NCBI RefSeq assembly: GCF_003932955.1
Contig: NZ_QOVY01000003.1
Location: 1-64,000, forward strand
From: Chryseobacterium sp. SC28
GTDB lineage: Bacteria; Bacteroidota; Bacteroidia; Flavobacteriales; Weeksellaceae
DNA length: 64,000 bases
Direction of reading: 5' to 3'
Shown one piece after another: positions 1 through 7,798 of this stretch; position 1 is the first letter of the stretch, and every line of letters begins with the position of its first letter. The translations under genes and the position numbers were made by a program. The notes beneath the pieces are model-generated. The model made no database searches. It was not told the origin of the DNA and worked only from the letters and a program-made list of their open reading frames with translations.

Positions 1-96
1 CAAGCCAAAGCCAACGAGTTTCCCACATTCCAACAAAATTTTTACAACAACAACAATAAATTATTAACAAAAAACTCTACTTTTGAGTGTTACTAA
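1..96 (+). CDS. 3' end of an unidentified reading frame (partial)
   Basis: Frame 1 is open from the window edge to a TAA at 94-96 and would encode about 31 residues, Asn- and Gln-rich in the middle and ending in FECY. It may be the tail of a gene that starts outside the window. Nothing in it identifies a family, and a chance open frame is possible because the stretch is short. Confidence 0.3.
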   Translation, partial: QAKANEFPTFQQNFYNNNNKLLTKNSTFECY

Positions 97-259
97 AGTG
101 GGTGAGATTACATTGGAAGTATTGATATTAGATAAATTCACTTATAAAATTAGACAAACAATCGAATTACCTGATTATTTTGAAAAAATAATCTTCAAAG
201 ATTCAAAAGTCAAAATTATTTGTTTTGGAGAAAATGTTGTTGAAGAAAAACTAAAGTAG
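83..259 (+). CDS. Small hypothetical protein (about 53-58 aa), no ATG start
   Basis: An open frame ends at the TAG at 257-259. The possible starts are TTG at 83 or GTG at 98; no ATG lies in frame. The product is rich in hydrophobic and charged residues (LEVLILDKF, VKIICFGENVVEE) and reads like real protein rather than random sequence. The lack of a good start, the overlap with the frame that ends at 96 and the AT-rich surroundings suggest a truncated or decayed gene. No family was recognised. Confidence 0.35.
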   Translation: MSVTKVGEITLEVLILDKFTYKIRQTIELPDYFEKIIFKDSKVKIICFGENVVEEKLK

Positions 260-267
260 ATTAATTT

Positions 268-321
268 ATGGCAAAAATATTATTAGAAGGTTGGCGGAAT
301 GGATTTCTTAAATTTAACTAA
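268..321 (+). pseudogene. Truncated small gene, LEGWRxG-type N-terminus
   Basis: The ATG at 268 opens 17 codons, MAKILLEGWRNGFLKFN, before a TAA. The motif LEGWR-x-G-F-x-K matches my memory of the first residues of small Bacteroidota proteins that go on with a ribosomal L7/L12 C-terminal-like helix (LTKLLR...LKEAK). Here the frame stops just where that part should begin. Read as a remnant left by a deletion or rearrangement; the family link is from memory and weak. Confidence 0.3.
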
Positions 322-391
322 TAAATACAACTTAGCTTCATTCAAAATAATGTGCTAAATTTGATTCAAACTGAATAAAAAAATAGGTCTT

Positions 392-883
392 ATGATCCTC
401 AAAGCTACAGAAAAAGACATCCCCGCCATTCAAAATCTGGCGAAAAGCTCCTGGCAATCGGCTTATGCTCAGATTTTGGAGCCACTGCAAATCGAGTATA
501 TGTTGGATCTGATGTATTCTGAATCGGTCTTGAAAACCCATTTCGACAATCCAAATTATCAATATTATATGATTAAAGAAGATGAGGTTTATCTTGGATT
601 TGTTGGCTTCGAATTTCATAATAAACCGCAAACGACCAAGTTACACCGCATTTATCTTCTAAAAGAAGCGCAAGGAAAAGGTCTCGGAAAAAACGCACTG
701 GAATTTGTAAAAAGCGAAACTCAAAAAGCGGGCGACAAAAGATTGATCTTGACGGTCAATAAAAACAACAAGGCCAGAAATTTCTACGAATCGCAAGGTT
801 TCAGGGTTTATGACGAAGCCCTTTTTGATATCGGAAATGGTTATGTGATGGACGATTTTCTGATGGAGTTTTTAATCACATAA
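392..883 (+). CDS. GNAT family N-acetyltransferase
   Basis: A 163-residue protein with the GNAT fold. It transfers an acetyl group from acetyl-CoA to an amino group on a small molecule or protein; the substrate cannot be told from sequence. The acetyl-CoA binding motif A is clear near residues 88-105 (LHRIYLLKEAQGKGLGKNAL, the Q-G-K-G-x-G core), followed by the motif B region NKNNKARNFYESQGF, typical of RimI-like members. The length is normal for the family. It is transcribed towards recG and ends 22 bases from it; it does not look like part of an operon. Confidence 0.88.
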   Translation: MILKATEKDIPAIQNLAKSSWQSAYAQILEPLQIEYMLDLMYSESVLKTHFDNPNYQYYMIKEDEVYLGFVGFEFHNKPQTTKLHRIYLLKEAQGKGLGKNALEFVKSETQKAGDKRLILTVNKNNKARNFYESQGFRVYDEALFDIGNGYVMDDFLMEFLIT

Positions 884-905
884 TTTTCAGGGGCTTCTAA
901 AATTC

Positions 906-2993
906 CTAACTTATCTTCCCCCACTTATTCTTCCCCTTATATTGTTTGATGTAATATTGCTTCATCAGCTGATTTTCCGGATGTGCAAGAAGCGCATCTT
1001 GCTCCAAGATTTTTTCAACCGCCAGTTTCGAGGCTTTGATGATGGCAGAATCTTCTATCAAACTCAATTTTTTGAAATCAACAACACCACTTTGCTGCGT
1101 ACCGAGAATGTCGCCTGGTCCGCGCAGTTGCATATCCACCTCCGAGATCTTGAATCCATCATTGGTCTCCACCATCGTTTTGATTCTCGTGCGGCTGTCA
1201 TTGCTCAGTTTGTCGCCCGTCATCAGGATGCAGTAGCTCTGTTCTGCGCCTCTGCCAACGCGTCCTCGCAATTGGTGAAGCTGAGACAGCCCAAATCTTT
1301 CCGCGCTTTCGATCACCATTACAGAGGCGTTCGGAACGTTCACGCCCACTTCTATCACCGTGGTCGCAACCATAATTTGGGCTTGTCCGGAAGCGAAATA
1401 TTGCATATTGAGGTCTTTTTCCGCAGGTTTCATTCTGCCGTGAACCATCGTTACGTTGTAGTTCTTGAAGTAATTCATCACGTGATCCAAACCTTCCATT
1501 AGATTTTTCAAATCCAAGGTTTCCGATTCTTCAATCAATGGATAAACGAAATAGATTTGTCGGCCTTTTTCGATCTCTTCTCGGCAGAAATTATAGACCG
1601 AAACGCGATCTCTTTCGCGCCGATGCGCTGTAATAATTGGTTTCCGACCAACGGGCATTTCATCTATCACCGAAACATCCAGATCGGAATAAAAACTCAT
1701 CGCCAAAGTCCGCGGAATAGGTGTTGCGGTCATTACCAAGATGTGCGGCGGAATGTTATTCTTTGCCCAAAGTTTAGCCCGTTGCGCTACTCCGAAGCGA
1801 TGTTGTTCATCAATTATCGCCAAGCCCAGATTCTGAAATTTCACTTTGTCTTCCAACAAGGCGTGCGTTCCTATCAGGATAGAAAGTTGCCCGTTTTCCA
1901 GCTCTTCGTGAATGATTTTTCTTTCGGAAATTTTGGAAGATCCCGTCAGCAATCGCACATTGATATTCGTATTTTGCAGCATTTCTTTGATGGAATTAAA
2001 ATGTTGCTGAGCCAGGATTTCCGTCGGAGCCATCAAGCAAGATTGAAAACCGTTGTCCATCGCAATCAGCATCGTTAATAACGCCACCATCGTTTTCCCG
2101 GAACCAACATCACCTTGAAGCAATCGGTTCATTTGGATTGGTCGTTTCATATCCAGTCGGATTTCTTTCAGAACCCGTTTTTGCGCATTCGTTAATTCAA
2201 ACGGGAGATTATTTTCATAAAAATCACTGAAATAGTCGCCTACGATCGGGAAAGGATTGCCGAATGATTTTGTTTTATGATGAAGTTTTTTCAGGCCATA
2301 ACCAAGTTGGAAAAAGAAAGATTCTTCAAACTTCAATCGCCTGTTGGCTTCCTCAAGTTGTTTTAAATCTTTCGGGAAATGGATGAAATAGTAGGCATTA
2401 AGCCGCCCAATCAACTTCATCGATTTCATCAAATAATCAGGCAGATTTTCTTGAATCAAATTGGGTAAGTCTTTCAGAAGATTGAAGATGACGGTCTGGA
2501 AAAATTTATTGGTAATGCCGCGTTTCGTCAGCTTTTCGCTTCCGGGATAAACCGGCAGAAGCGTTCCGGACAAGGCTTTTTTCTCATCAGTTTCAATTTC
2601 CGGATGAGGCATTGAGAAATTCCCGTTAAAGAAATTGACCTTTCCGAAGATGAAAATTTCCTGATTCAGCGGGATTGCCTCCTGCAGCCATTTTGTATAT
2701 CTGAACCAAACCAGATCCATCGTTCCGGTCTCGTCCCGGAATTTTGCTGTCAGGCGTTTTCCCCTGTCATACGACACTTCTTGAATGTCAGTTATTTTCC
2801 CTTTCAGTTGGATGTCGGTTTCGGAATCTCTGCTAAGGCTTCCAATTTTATGGATTTTGCTTTTATCGATGTATCGGATTGGGTAAAAGGTGAGTAAATC
2901 TTCCACCGTCGAGATCCCCAACACATTTTTGATGAGTTTTGCGCGTTCGGTGGCGATGCCTTTGAGAAATTCTATGGAAGTTTCTAATGTCAA
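906..2993 (-). CDS. recG: ATP-dependent DNA helicase RecG
   Basis: A 695-residue superfamily 2 helicase that remodels stalled replication forks and Holliday junctions in the cytoplasm. The N-terminal third holds the OB-fold wedge domain. The helicase core follows: Walker A GDVGSGKT near residue 295, the DEQH Walker B box near 394, TATPIPRTLAM (motif III), and QLRGRVGRG (motif VI) near 572. The C-terminal RecG-type TRG region is present (GPGDILGTQQSG). Length and motif order fit the family; nothing is missing. The ATG at 2993 begins MTLETSIEFLKG, a usual RecG start. It is probably a single transcription unit, with a 116-base gap to the next gene. Confidence 0.97.
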   Translation of the reverse strand: MTLETSIEFLKGIATERAKLIKNVLGISTVEDLLTFYPIRYIDKSKIHKIGSLSRDSETDIQLKGKITDIQEVSYDRGKRLTAKFRDETGTMDLVWFRYTKWLQEAIPLNQEIFIFGKVNFFNGNFSMPHPEIETDEKKALSGTLLPVYPGSEKLTKRGITNKFFQTVIFNLLKDLPNLIQENLPDYLMKSMKLIGRLNAYYFIHFPKDLKQLEEANRRLKFEESFFFQLGYGLKKLHHKTKSFGNPFPIVGDYFSDFYENNLPFELTNAQKRVLKEIRLDMKRPIQMNRLLQGDVGSGKTMVALLTMLIAMDNGFQSCLMAPTEILAQQHFNSIKEMLQNTNINVRLLTGSSKISERKIIHEELENGQLSILIGTHALLEDKVKFQNLGLAIIDEQHRFGVAQRAKLWAKNNIPPHILVMTATPIPRTLAMSFYSDLDVSVIDEMPVGRKPIITAHRRERDRVSVYNFCREEIEKGRQIYFVYPLIEESETLDLKNLMEGLDHVMNYFKNYNVTMVHGRMKPAEKDLNMQYFASGQAQIMVATTVIEVGVNVPNASVMVIESAERFGLSQLHQLRGRVGRGAEQSYCILMTGDKLSNDSRTRIKTMVETNDGFKISEVDMQLRGPGDILGTQQSGVVDFKKLSLIEDSAIIKASKLAVEKILEQDALLAHPENQLMKQYYIKQYKGKNKWGKIS

Positions 2994-3109
2994 AAGAAAG
3001 AGAATTTGTTCCGACGAATTTCGGGAAATTTTATGAATTTATTAGAAAGCATGATTAAACTTAAAGTATTAATCTGACATCTAAATTCTAATATCCCGCT
3101 TCTATAAAG

Positions 3110-3646
3110 TTATTCCTTAATCTTCGACCGGAATTTCTTCTGATAGCCTTCCCATTCCCGTCGGGATTTGATTTTTTTGTATGCGTTGGTAGCAATCATC
3201 GTGAAGTAGGGTTCCACTTCTTGAGCTTTAAGAAATCCGGACAGACTGGTAATAGGATCTGTATTTTCATCAAGAAAAACCATCGTCGGGATGATATTGA
3301 TATTCATATATTTAGTGAACTGATGCAGATTGTTTTTGCTTTTAGAAACTTTGTAATTAGGATTGGTAAAAGTGTGACCTGCGTAAGAAACGGGAGCATT
3401 GCCATCGCTTTCAAATTTGACGGCGTAGAATCTTTCGTTGATGATACGGGCAATTTCGGGATGGTTGTATGTTTGTTTTTCCATTTCTTTGCACGGCACG
3501 CAAGCATCTGTGTAGAAATCGATGAGGATTTTGCGGGGTTCTTTTTTTTGGGCTTCCAGTGCCTGCGCCAGACTCATCCAATGAACTTGGGCAGAGCTGG
3601 AAATGGAAATGAGAATGAGCACTGTAACTGATAATATTTTTTTCAT
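3110..3646 (-). CDS. Secreted thioredoxin-family protein
   Basis: A 178-residue protein with an N-terminal signal peptide (MKKILSVTVLILISISSSAQ) followed by a thioredoxin fold. The redox motif is CVPC inside DACVPCKEME, near residues 49-52, so both cysteines are present. A second fold marker is the cis-proline region NIIPTMVFLDE. The size and export signal point to a periplasmic disulfide reductase or oxidase of the thioredoxin-like/DUF255-type group common in Flavobacteria. The partner is unknown. The neighbours (recG, peptide transporters) say nothing about its role. Confidence 0.85.
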   Translation of the reverse strand: MKKILSVTVLILISISSSAQVHWMSLAQALEAQKKEPRKILIDFYTDACVPCKEMEKQTYNHPEIARIINERFYAVKFESDGNAPVSYAGHTFTNPNYKVSKSKNNLHQFTKYMNINIIPTMVFLDENTDPITSLSGFLKAQEVEPYFTMIATNAYKKIKSRREWEGYQKKFRSKIKE

Positions 3647-3820
3647 CTTTACTTATGATGGTGCAAAAGGGTTTTAGTTAAAATTTTAACGCAAAGTTCG
3701 CAAAGTTTTTTTAACTACTGACTGTTTTTAAGATTCTCAAAGGCTTGAAACTTAGATGACTAAATAAAAAATTCAGAGTTCCAATTTCGTGAGGTTGATA
3801 ATCAGTAATTTGTGAAATCA
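3647..3820. other. Intergenic region with one dispersed CTTTGCGAACTTTGCG repeat
   Basis: A 174-base gap between two minus-strand genes. It holds the repeat at 3688-3707, whose reverse complement recurs at 56722-56739. No hairpin terminator or good promoter was seen in the rest. Confidence 0.5.
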
Positions 3821-5332
3821 TTATCTTACTTCTTGCATTAATTTTTTGACGAATGGCGAGATCAAAATTAGTACAACGCCCGCTATTAATGCATATAAGC
3901 CCAATTGTTTGTATCCATTGGTGTAAGTGATGAGCGCATCGTAATTGGTGGCGCCGGCTTTTACTTTCGCCATTCCTGCCCCAATCTGCCCTGCAACATA
4001 TTGCCCGTAAGCAGAGGCCAGGAACCACATTCCCATCATCATTCCTTGGAGTTTTTCGGTGGAGAGTTTGGTCATTATAGATAATCCGATCGGCGAGAGA
4101 CACATCTCGCCCAACGTGATGACGAAGAGTGCCAGCGTGAAAACACTCAGCGAGGTGACGCCTTGCTGAGTCGCGAAAAACCGTGTTGCAAAGATGACGT
4201 AATATCCAAGTCCCAAGAAGATGAAGCCCAAGCCAAATTTAATAATCGTGTTGGGCTCCATTTTCTTTTTATTGAGCCATATCCAGAAAAGACCGATTGG
4301 AACGGCGACCAGTAAAATAAAAAACGCGCCTGCCGAATTGTTGACACCGTTGGGATCCAGACCCAAAAGATCTTGGTTCAAATTGTTTGCTGCGAAGATG
4401 CTTAATGAACCACCGCTTTGCTCATAAATTCCCCAAAATAGGACTGAAAATAAGATGAAAACCAAAGCTGCCCAAAGTTTGTTTCTTTCGGCTGCGCTTA
4501 CTTTTGACATTTCGTAGAAGAGATAAAGCAAGGTCAGCGGTCCAACAGTCCACATAAAATAGTCGGTATATTGCGGAACTGAAACCATAATTATAACCAA
4601 AGGCACAAAGACGATGGATAAGACATAAACTCCGTATTCTTTCCATTTTGGAAACGGCGAAAACGTGCCATCTGCATTCGATTTTTGAGGTGGAAGTCCA
4701 ATGGGTCCTAAGTGTCTTTGTGTAAAGATAAAATTGATCAAACTGATTACCATCACGATGGCAGCCAAGCCGAAAGCAACATTCCATCTTTTATGTTCGG
4801 GAATTAAGCGTGATAGCATTTCGCCCTTTCCGATGGCGATGCACAGGTAGCCGCCCAAAAGTGCTCCCAGATTGATACCGGCGTAGAAAAGAGAAAATCC
4901 GGCATCGGTTCTGCTGTCATTGGGTTTATAAAGTTTTCCGACCATCGTAGAAATGTTGGGTTTGAAAAAACCCGTTCCTACAACCGTGAAAGCAATTCCG
5001 ATAAAGAAAAAATCGTGCGGATTGGCAGCCAAAATCGCACTGCCGATAATCATCAGGAAGCCTCCCCAAAAAAGCGATTTTCGGAATCCTAAAATTTTGT
5101 CTGCAAATAATCCTCCTACAAAGGTGAAGGTGTAAACGAAAGCTTGTGTTGCGCCATATTGCAAATTTGCTTGTTCGTCTCCGAATTTTAACTGAGAAAT
5201 CATAAAAAAAACCAGCATACCGCGCATGCCGTAGAAGCAGAAGCGTTCCCACATTTCTGAAAAGAAAAGGGACCAGATTTGTTTGGGATATCTGCCTTTG
5301 AAATTTTGTATTTCTTCGAGGGTAAGGTTCAT
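3821..5332 (-). CDS. POT-family peptide/H+ symporter (copy 1)
   Basis: A proton-coupled oligopeptide transporter (POT/PTR2, major facilitator superfamily) in the inner membrane, taking up di- and tripeptides. The start is placed at the ATG at 5332 (MNLTLEEIQNFKG, 503 residues). A longer frame to 5485 would add 51 polar residues unlike the family and would overlap the neighbouring gene. Family signatures are seen: SEMWERFCFYGMR (the ExxERF motif of helix 1), FYAGINLGAL in helix 5, and GEMCLSPIGLS in helix 10. Length and hydrophobic pattern fit 14 membrane segments. It is the last of three POT genes; a terminator-like hairpin at 5362-5388 separates it from the second. Confidence 0.93.
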   Translation of the reverse strand: MNLTLEEIQNFKGRYPKQIWSLFFSEMWERFCFYGMRGMLVFFMISQLKFGDEQANLQYGATQAFVYTFTFVGGLFADKILGFRKSLFWGGFLMIIGSAILAANPHDFFFIGIAFTVVGTGFFKPNISTMVGKLYKPNDSRTDAGFSLFYAGINLGALLGGYLCIAIGKGEMLSRLIPEHKRWNVAFGLAAIVMVISLINFIFTQRHLGPIGLPPQKSNADGTFSPFPKWKEYGVYVLSIVFVPLVIIMVSVPQYTDYFMWTVGPLTLLYLFYEMSKVSAAERNKLWAALVFILFSVLFWGIYEQSGGSLSIFAANNLNQDLLGLDPNGVNNSAGAFFILLVAVPIGLFWIWLNKKKMEPNTIIKFGLGFIFLGLGYYVIFATRFFATQQGVTSLSVFTLALFVITLGEMCLSPIGLSIMTKLSTEKLQGMMMGMWFLASAYGQYVAGQIGAGMAKVKAGATNYDALITYTNGYKQLGLYALIAGVVLILISPFVKKLMQEVR

Positions 5333-5361
5333 TCTATGATTTTTTTGACATACGAATTTAA

Positions 5362-5388
5362 CAAAAAACCACCGGATATTCGGTGGTT
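5362..5388 (-). terminator. Rho-independent terminator after the second POT gene
   Basis: A perfect 8-base stem (AACCACCG / CGGTGGTT) with a 6-base loop. Read on the minus strand it is followed by a run of six T, just downstream of the POT gene that ends at 5413. Confidence 0.8.
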
Positions 5389-5412
5389 CTGCGTTGTTAT
5401 ATTTGTGAGCAG

Positions 5413-7131
5413 TTAGTTCAATCCGTGCATCATTTTTTTCAGTCTCGGTGATAAAATTGCCAAAATTATTGCAGCAACGCCACAAAGCACCACAAATACC
5501 ATAAAGAATTCGAATAAGTTATTAATCTCAACCCCCGCAAATGTGGTGTTGGCCACAGGTAATTGTTCTTTTTCAAATAATGCCACTTGCTCGGGAGTCA
5601 ATGTCACTTTTTTGTCCAAAACATCTTGAAGATTGACACCCAGTTTTTCGGCTTTTACAAATTTGTCGCCCGTTGCAGGAATGATGGATCCCAACGAGCC
5701 TGCTAAAGCGTAACCCGCAGCATTAGAAATAAAGAATACACCATATAACAGGGATGCAAATCTTTTGGGAGCCAGTTTTCCTACCAAAGATAAGCCAATT
5801 GGCGACAGGCAAAGTTCGCCCATTGTTTGGATGAGGTATAGTAACATCAGCCATTTGATGGCCAATAATCCGGTATTTCCCAAGTCTTTGACGTTGTACG
5901 CAATAATCAAGTAGCTTAGGGCAATCAGACCCAAACCGATTGCTTGTTTCATCGGAGAAACAGGTTCCTTGCCTTTGGCGCGCAATTTATCCCAGAGCAA
6001 ACTGAAAGGCAAAGCCAGCAGTACCACGAACAATCCATTGAAAATCTGAACCATCGACGGCGGCATATTCCATCCAAAAATATTTCTATCGGTTTGATTA
6101 TCAGCAATAAATGTTAATGAGGAACCAGCCTGCTCAAAAGCTGCCCAAAAGAAAATGATAAAGAATGAAACGATATAGATGACCCAGATTCTGTCTCTTT
6201 CCACTTTGGTCTCGGCAGAGCTCATAATCAAAAATGCCAATGAAATGCCGGCGGCGTAGATGAATGGATAGATAATTCCTTTGATCAGTTGACCCATTTC
6301 AACAGAGCTAAAACCAAATTCGCTCACCAAAATATAACGGAACACGAAGAACAAGGCTACGAATAGCACGCTCGCGATTCCCATATTCTTACCCGAAAAT
6401 TTAGCCGTTTGTGTTTCGCCTTCTTCGAAATCTTCGCTCGTATTATTTTTTGGCAATCCACCGATAGGCCTGCCTTCGGGCGTTACCACGTATTTGTTTT
6501 TAAGAATAAGAAACGTGGTTGTTCCTATCAACATTGCAATAGAAGCGGCCAAAAATCCCCATTTGAAAGCAAAAACATCGCGAACACCGGAAGCATCTTT
6601 GACATCTCCTAAATAGGGGCAGATAAACTGACCTAAGAATGCACCAATGTTGATACCCATATAGAAAATGGTAAATGCAGAATCCAGTTTAGACTTTTCC
6701 TGTTTTGGATAAAGACTTCCCACCATCGAAGAAATATTGGGTTTGAAGAATCCATTTCCGAAAATAATAACAAACAGTCCCAGCCACATCAACGTTTTGG
6801 CACCACCCAGATTTGTAGAAAATGTAGAAGCACTGAAGAACAGGAATAATTGCCCAATGGCCATCAAAGTGCCACCCGTTAAGATGGCATTTCTGTTTCC
6901 AATATATTTGTCTGCTATGAAACCGCCCAAGAGCGGCGTCAAATAACAGAGCGCCAAAAAGCCGCCGTAAATAATGGCCGCATCTGCTTCTTTGATTAGG
7001 AGAGCATTTACGAGAAAGAGCGTCAGCAATGCCCTCATTCCGTAAAAGTTAAACCGCTCCCACATTTCGGTGCCGAATAATACCCAAAGACCCTTTGGAT
7101 GCTTTTGCTTAGCCTGTACTGCTGTATCCAT
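5413..7131 (-). CDS. POT-family peptide/H+ symporter (copy 2)
   Basis: A second proton-coupled oligopeptide transporter, 572 residues. It carries the POT signatures TEMWERFNFYGMRALL (residues about 21-36), FYMGINIGAF and GELCLSPIGLS. The first and third are close to copy 1, so the two are paralogues. It has a longer loop before the last helices (KAEKLGVNLQDVLDKK and following) that copy 1 lacks. The ATG at 7131 lies about 32 bases downstream of a TATATTTG -7 box, so it probably has its own promoter. The substrate is inferred to be small peptides; specificity cannot be read from sequence. Confidence 0.95.
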   Translation of the reverse strand: MDTAVQAKQKHPKGLWVLFGTEMWERFNFYGMRALLTLFLVNALLIKEADAAIIYGGFLALCYLTPLLGGFIADKYIGNRNAILTGGTLMAIGQLFLFFSASTFSTNLGGAKTLMWLGLFVIIFGNGFFKPNISSMVGSLYPKQEKSKLDSAFTIFYMGINIGAFLGQFICPYLGDVKDASGVRDVFAFKWGFLAASIAMLIGTTTFLILKNKYVVTPEGRPIGGLPKNNTSEDFEEGETQTAKFSGKNMGIASVLFVALFFVFRYILVSEFGFSSVEMGQLIKGIIYPFIYAAGISLAFLIMSSAETKVERDRIWVIYIVSFFIIFFWAAFEQAGSSLTFIADNQTDRNIFGWNMPPSMVQIFNGLFVVLLALPFSLLWDKLRAKGKEPVSPMKQAIGLGLIALSYLIIAYNVKDLGNTGLLAIKWLMLLYLIQTMGELCLSPIGLSLVGKLAPKRFASLLYGVFFISNAAGYALAGSLGSIIPATGDKFVKAEKLGVNLQDVLDKKVTLTPEQVALFEKEQLPVANTTFAGVEINNLFEFFMVFVVLCGVAAIILAILSPRLKKMMHGLN

Positions 7132-7162
7132 ATTTCTGATTGTTAAATTTTCTTAAAGGTAA

Positions 7163-7170
7163 CAAATATA
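7163..7170 (-). promoter_or_regulatory. -7 promoter box (TATATTTG) of the second POT gene
   Basis: A perfect Bacteroidota TAnnTTTG box on the minus strand, 31 bases upstream of the ATG at 7131. No TTG was found at the ideal -33 distance. Confidence 0.5.
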
Positions 7171-7240
7171 GTTTTTTTTCATAAATGGGAAAGCTAAATT
7201 GCAAGCGATTAACAAAATCCAACCGATTTATTAAACAATA

Positions 7241-7729
7241 ATGGAAATTAGAAAGTCGAATTCCGAAGACATCAACGAAATAATGAACTGCATCGACTTC
7301 GCCAGAAAGCTGATGCGCGCCAGCGGAAATTCTGTGCAATGGATCAATGGTTATCCTTCCAAAGAATTGATGTTGGAAAGTATCGAAAATGGTTTTAATT
7401 TTTTGATTTTGAAAAATGGGGAAGTTGTGGCCACTTTTGATTTTATTATCGGCAATGATCCCAATTATTCAGTAATTGAAAATGGAGCTTGGCTGAATGA
7501 CGATCCATACGGCGTCATCCACCGATTGGCGTCCAACGGGAAGGCAAAAGGCGTCGCGAAATTCTGCTTCGAATGGTGTTTTTCCCAATTCCCAAACATC
7601 AGAATCGATACGCACGAAACCAATATCGCAATGCAAAAAGTGTTGGAAAAACTCGGTTACCAAAAATGCGGCATCATCTACGTGGCCGATGGAACGCCGA
7701 GATTGGCCTATCAATTGGTCAATAGTTGA
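7241..7729 (+). CDS. GNAT family N-acetyltransferase
   Basis: A 162-residue GNAT-fold protein on the plus strand between two minus-strand peptide transporters. The acetyl-CoA loop is degenerate (HRLASNGKAKGVAKF in place of a clear Q/R-x-x-G-x-G), but the motif B end is typical: IRIDTHETNIAMQKVLEKLGY, i.e. D-T-x-x-x-N-x-x-M followed by LEKLGF-like. The early part EDINEIMNCIDFARK is the usual helix 1. The substrate is unknown. It is divergent from the second POT gene and convergent with the third. Confidence 0.85.
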   Translation: MEIRKSNSEDINEIMNCIDFARKLMRASGNSVQWINGYPSKELMLESIENGFNFLILKNGEVVATFDFIIGNDPNYSVIENGAWLNDDPYGVIHRLASNGKAKGVAKFCFEWCFSQFPNIRIDTHETNIAMQKVLEKLGYQKCGIIYVADGTPRLAYQLVNS

Positions 7730-7798
7730 TGGTTTTTGGTTAATAGATTTAATAATTTTTAAAACGAACAACCATCAACCAACAACCAACAACCCTCT

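Noticed and set aside
942-1502. Long plus-strand frame opposite recG
   Set aside because: Antisense shadow of a clear recG with all helicase motifs; His/Phe-rich composition typical of a reversed coding strand.
5333-5485. 51-residue N-terminal extension of the first POT transporter
   Set aside because: It covers a terminator and the end of the next gene, and POT proteins start shortly before the ExxERF helix.
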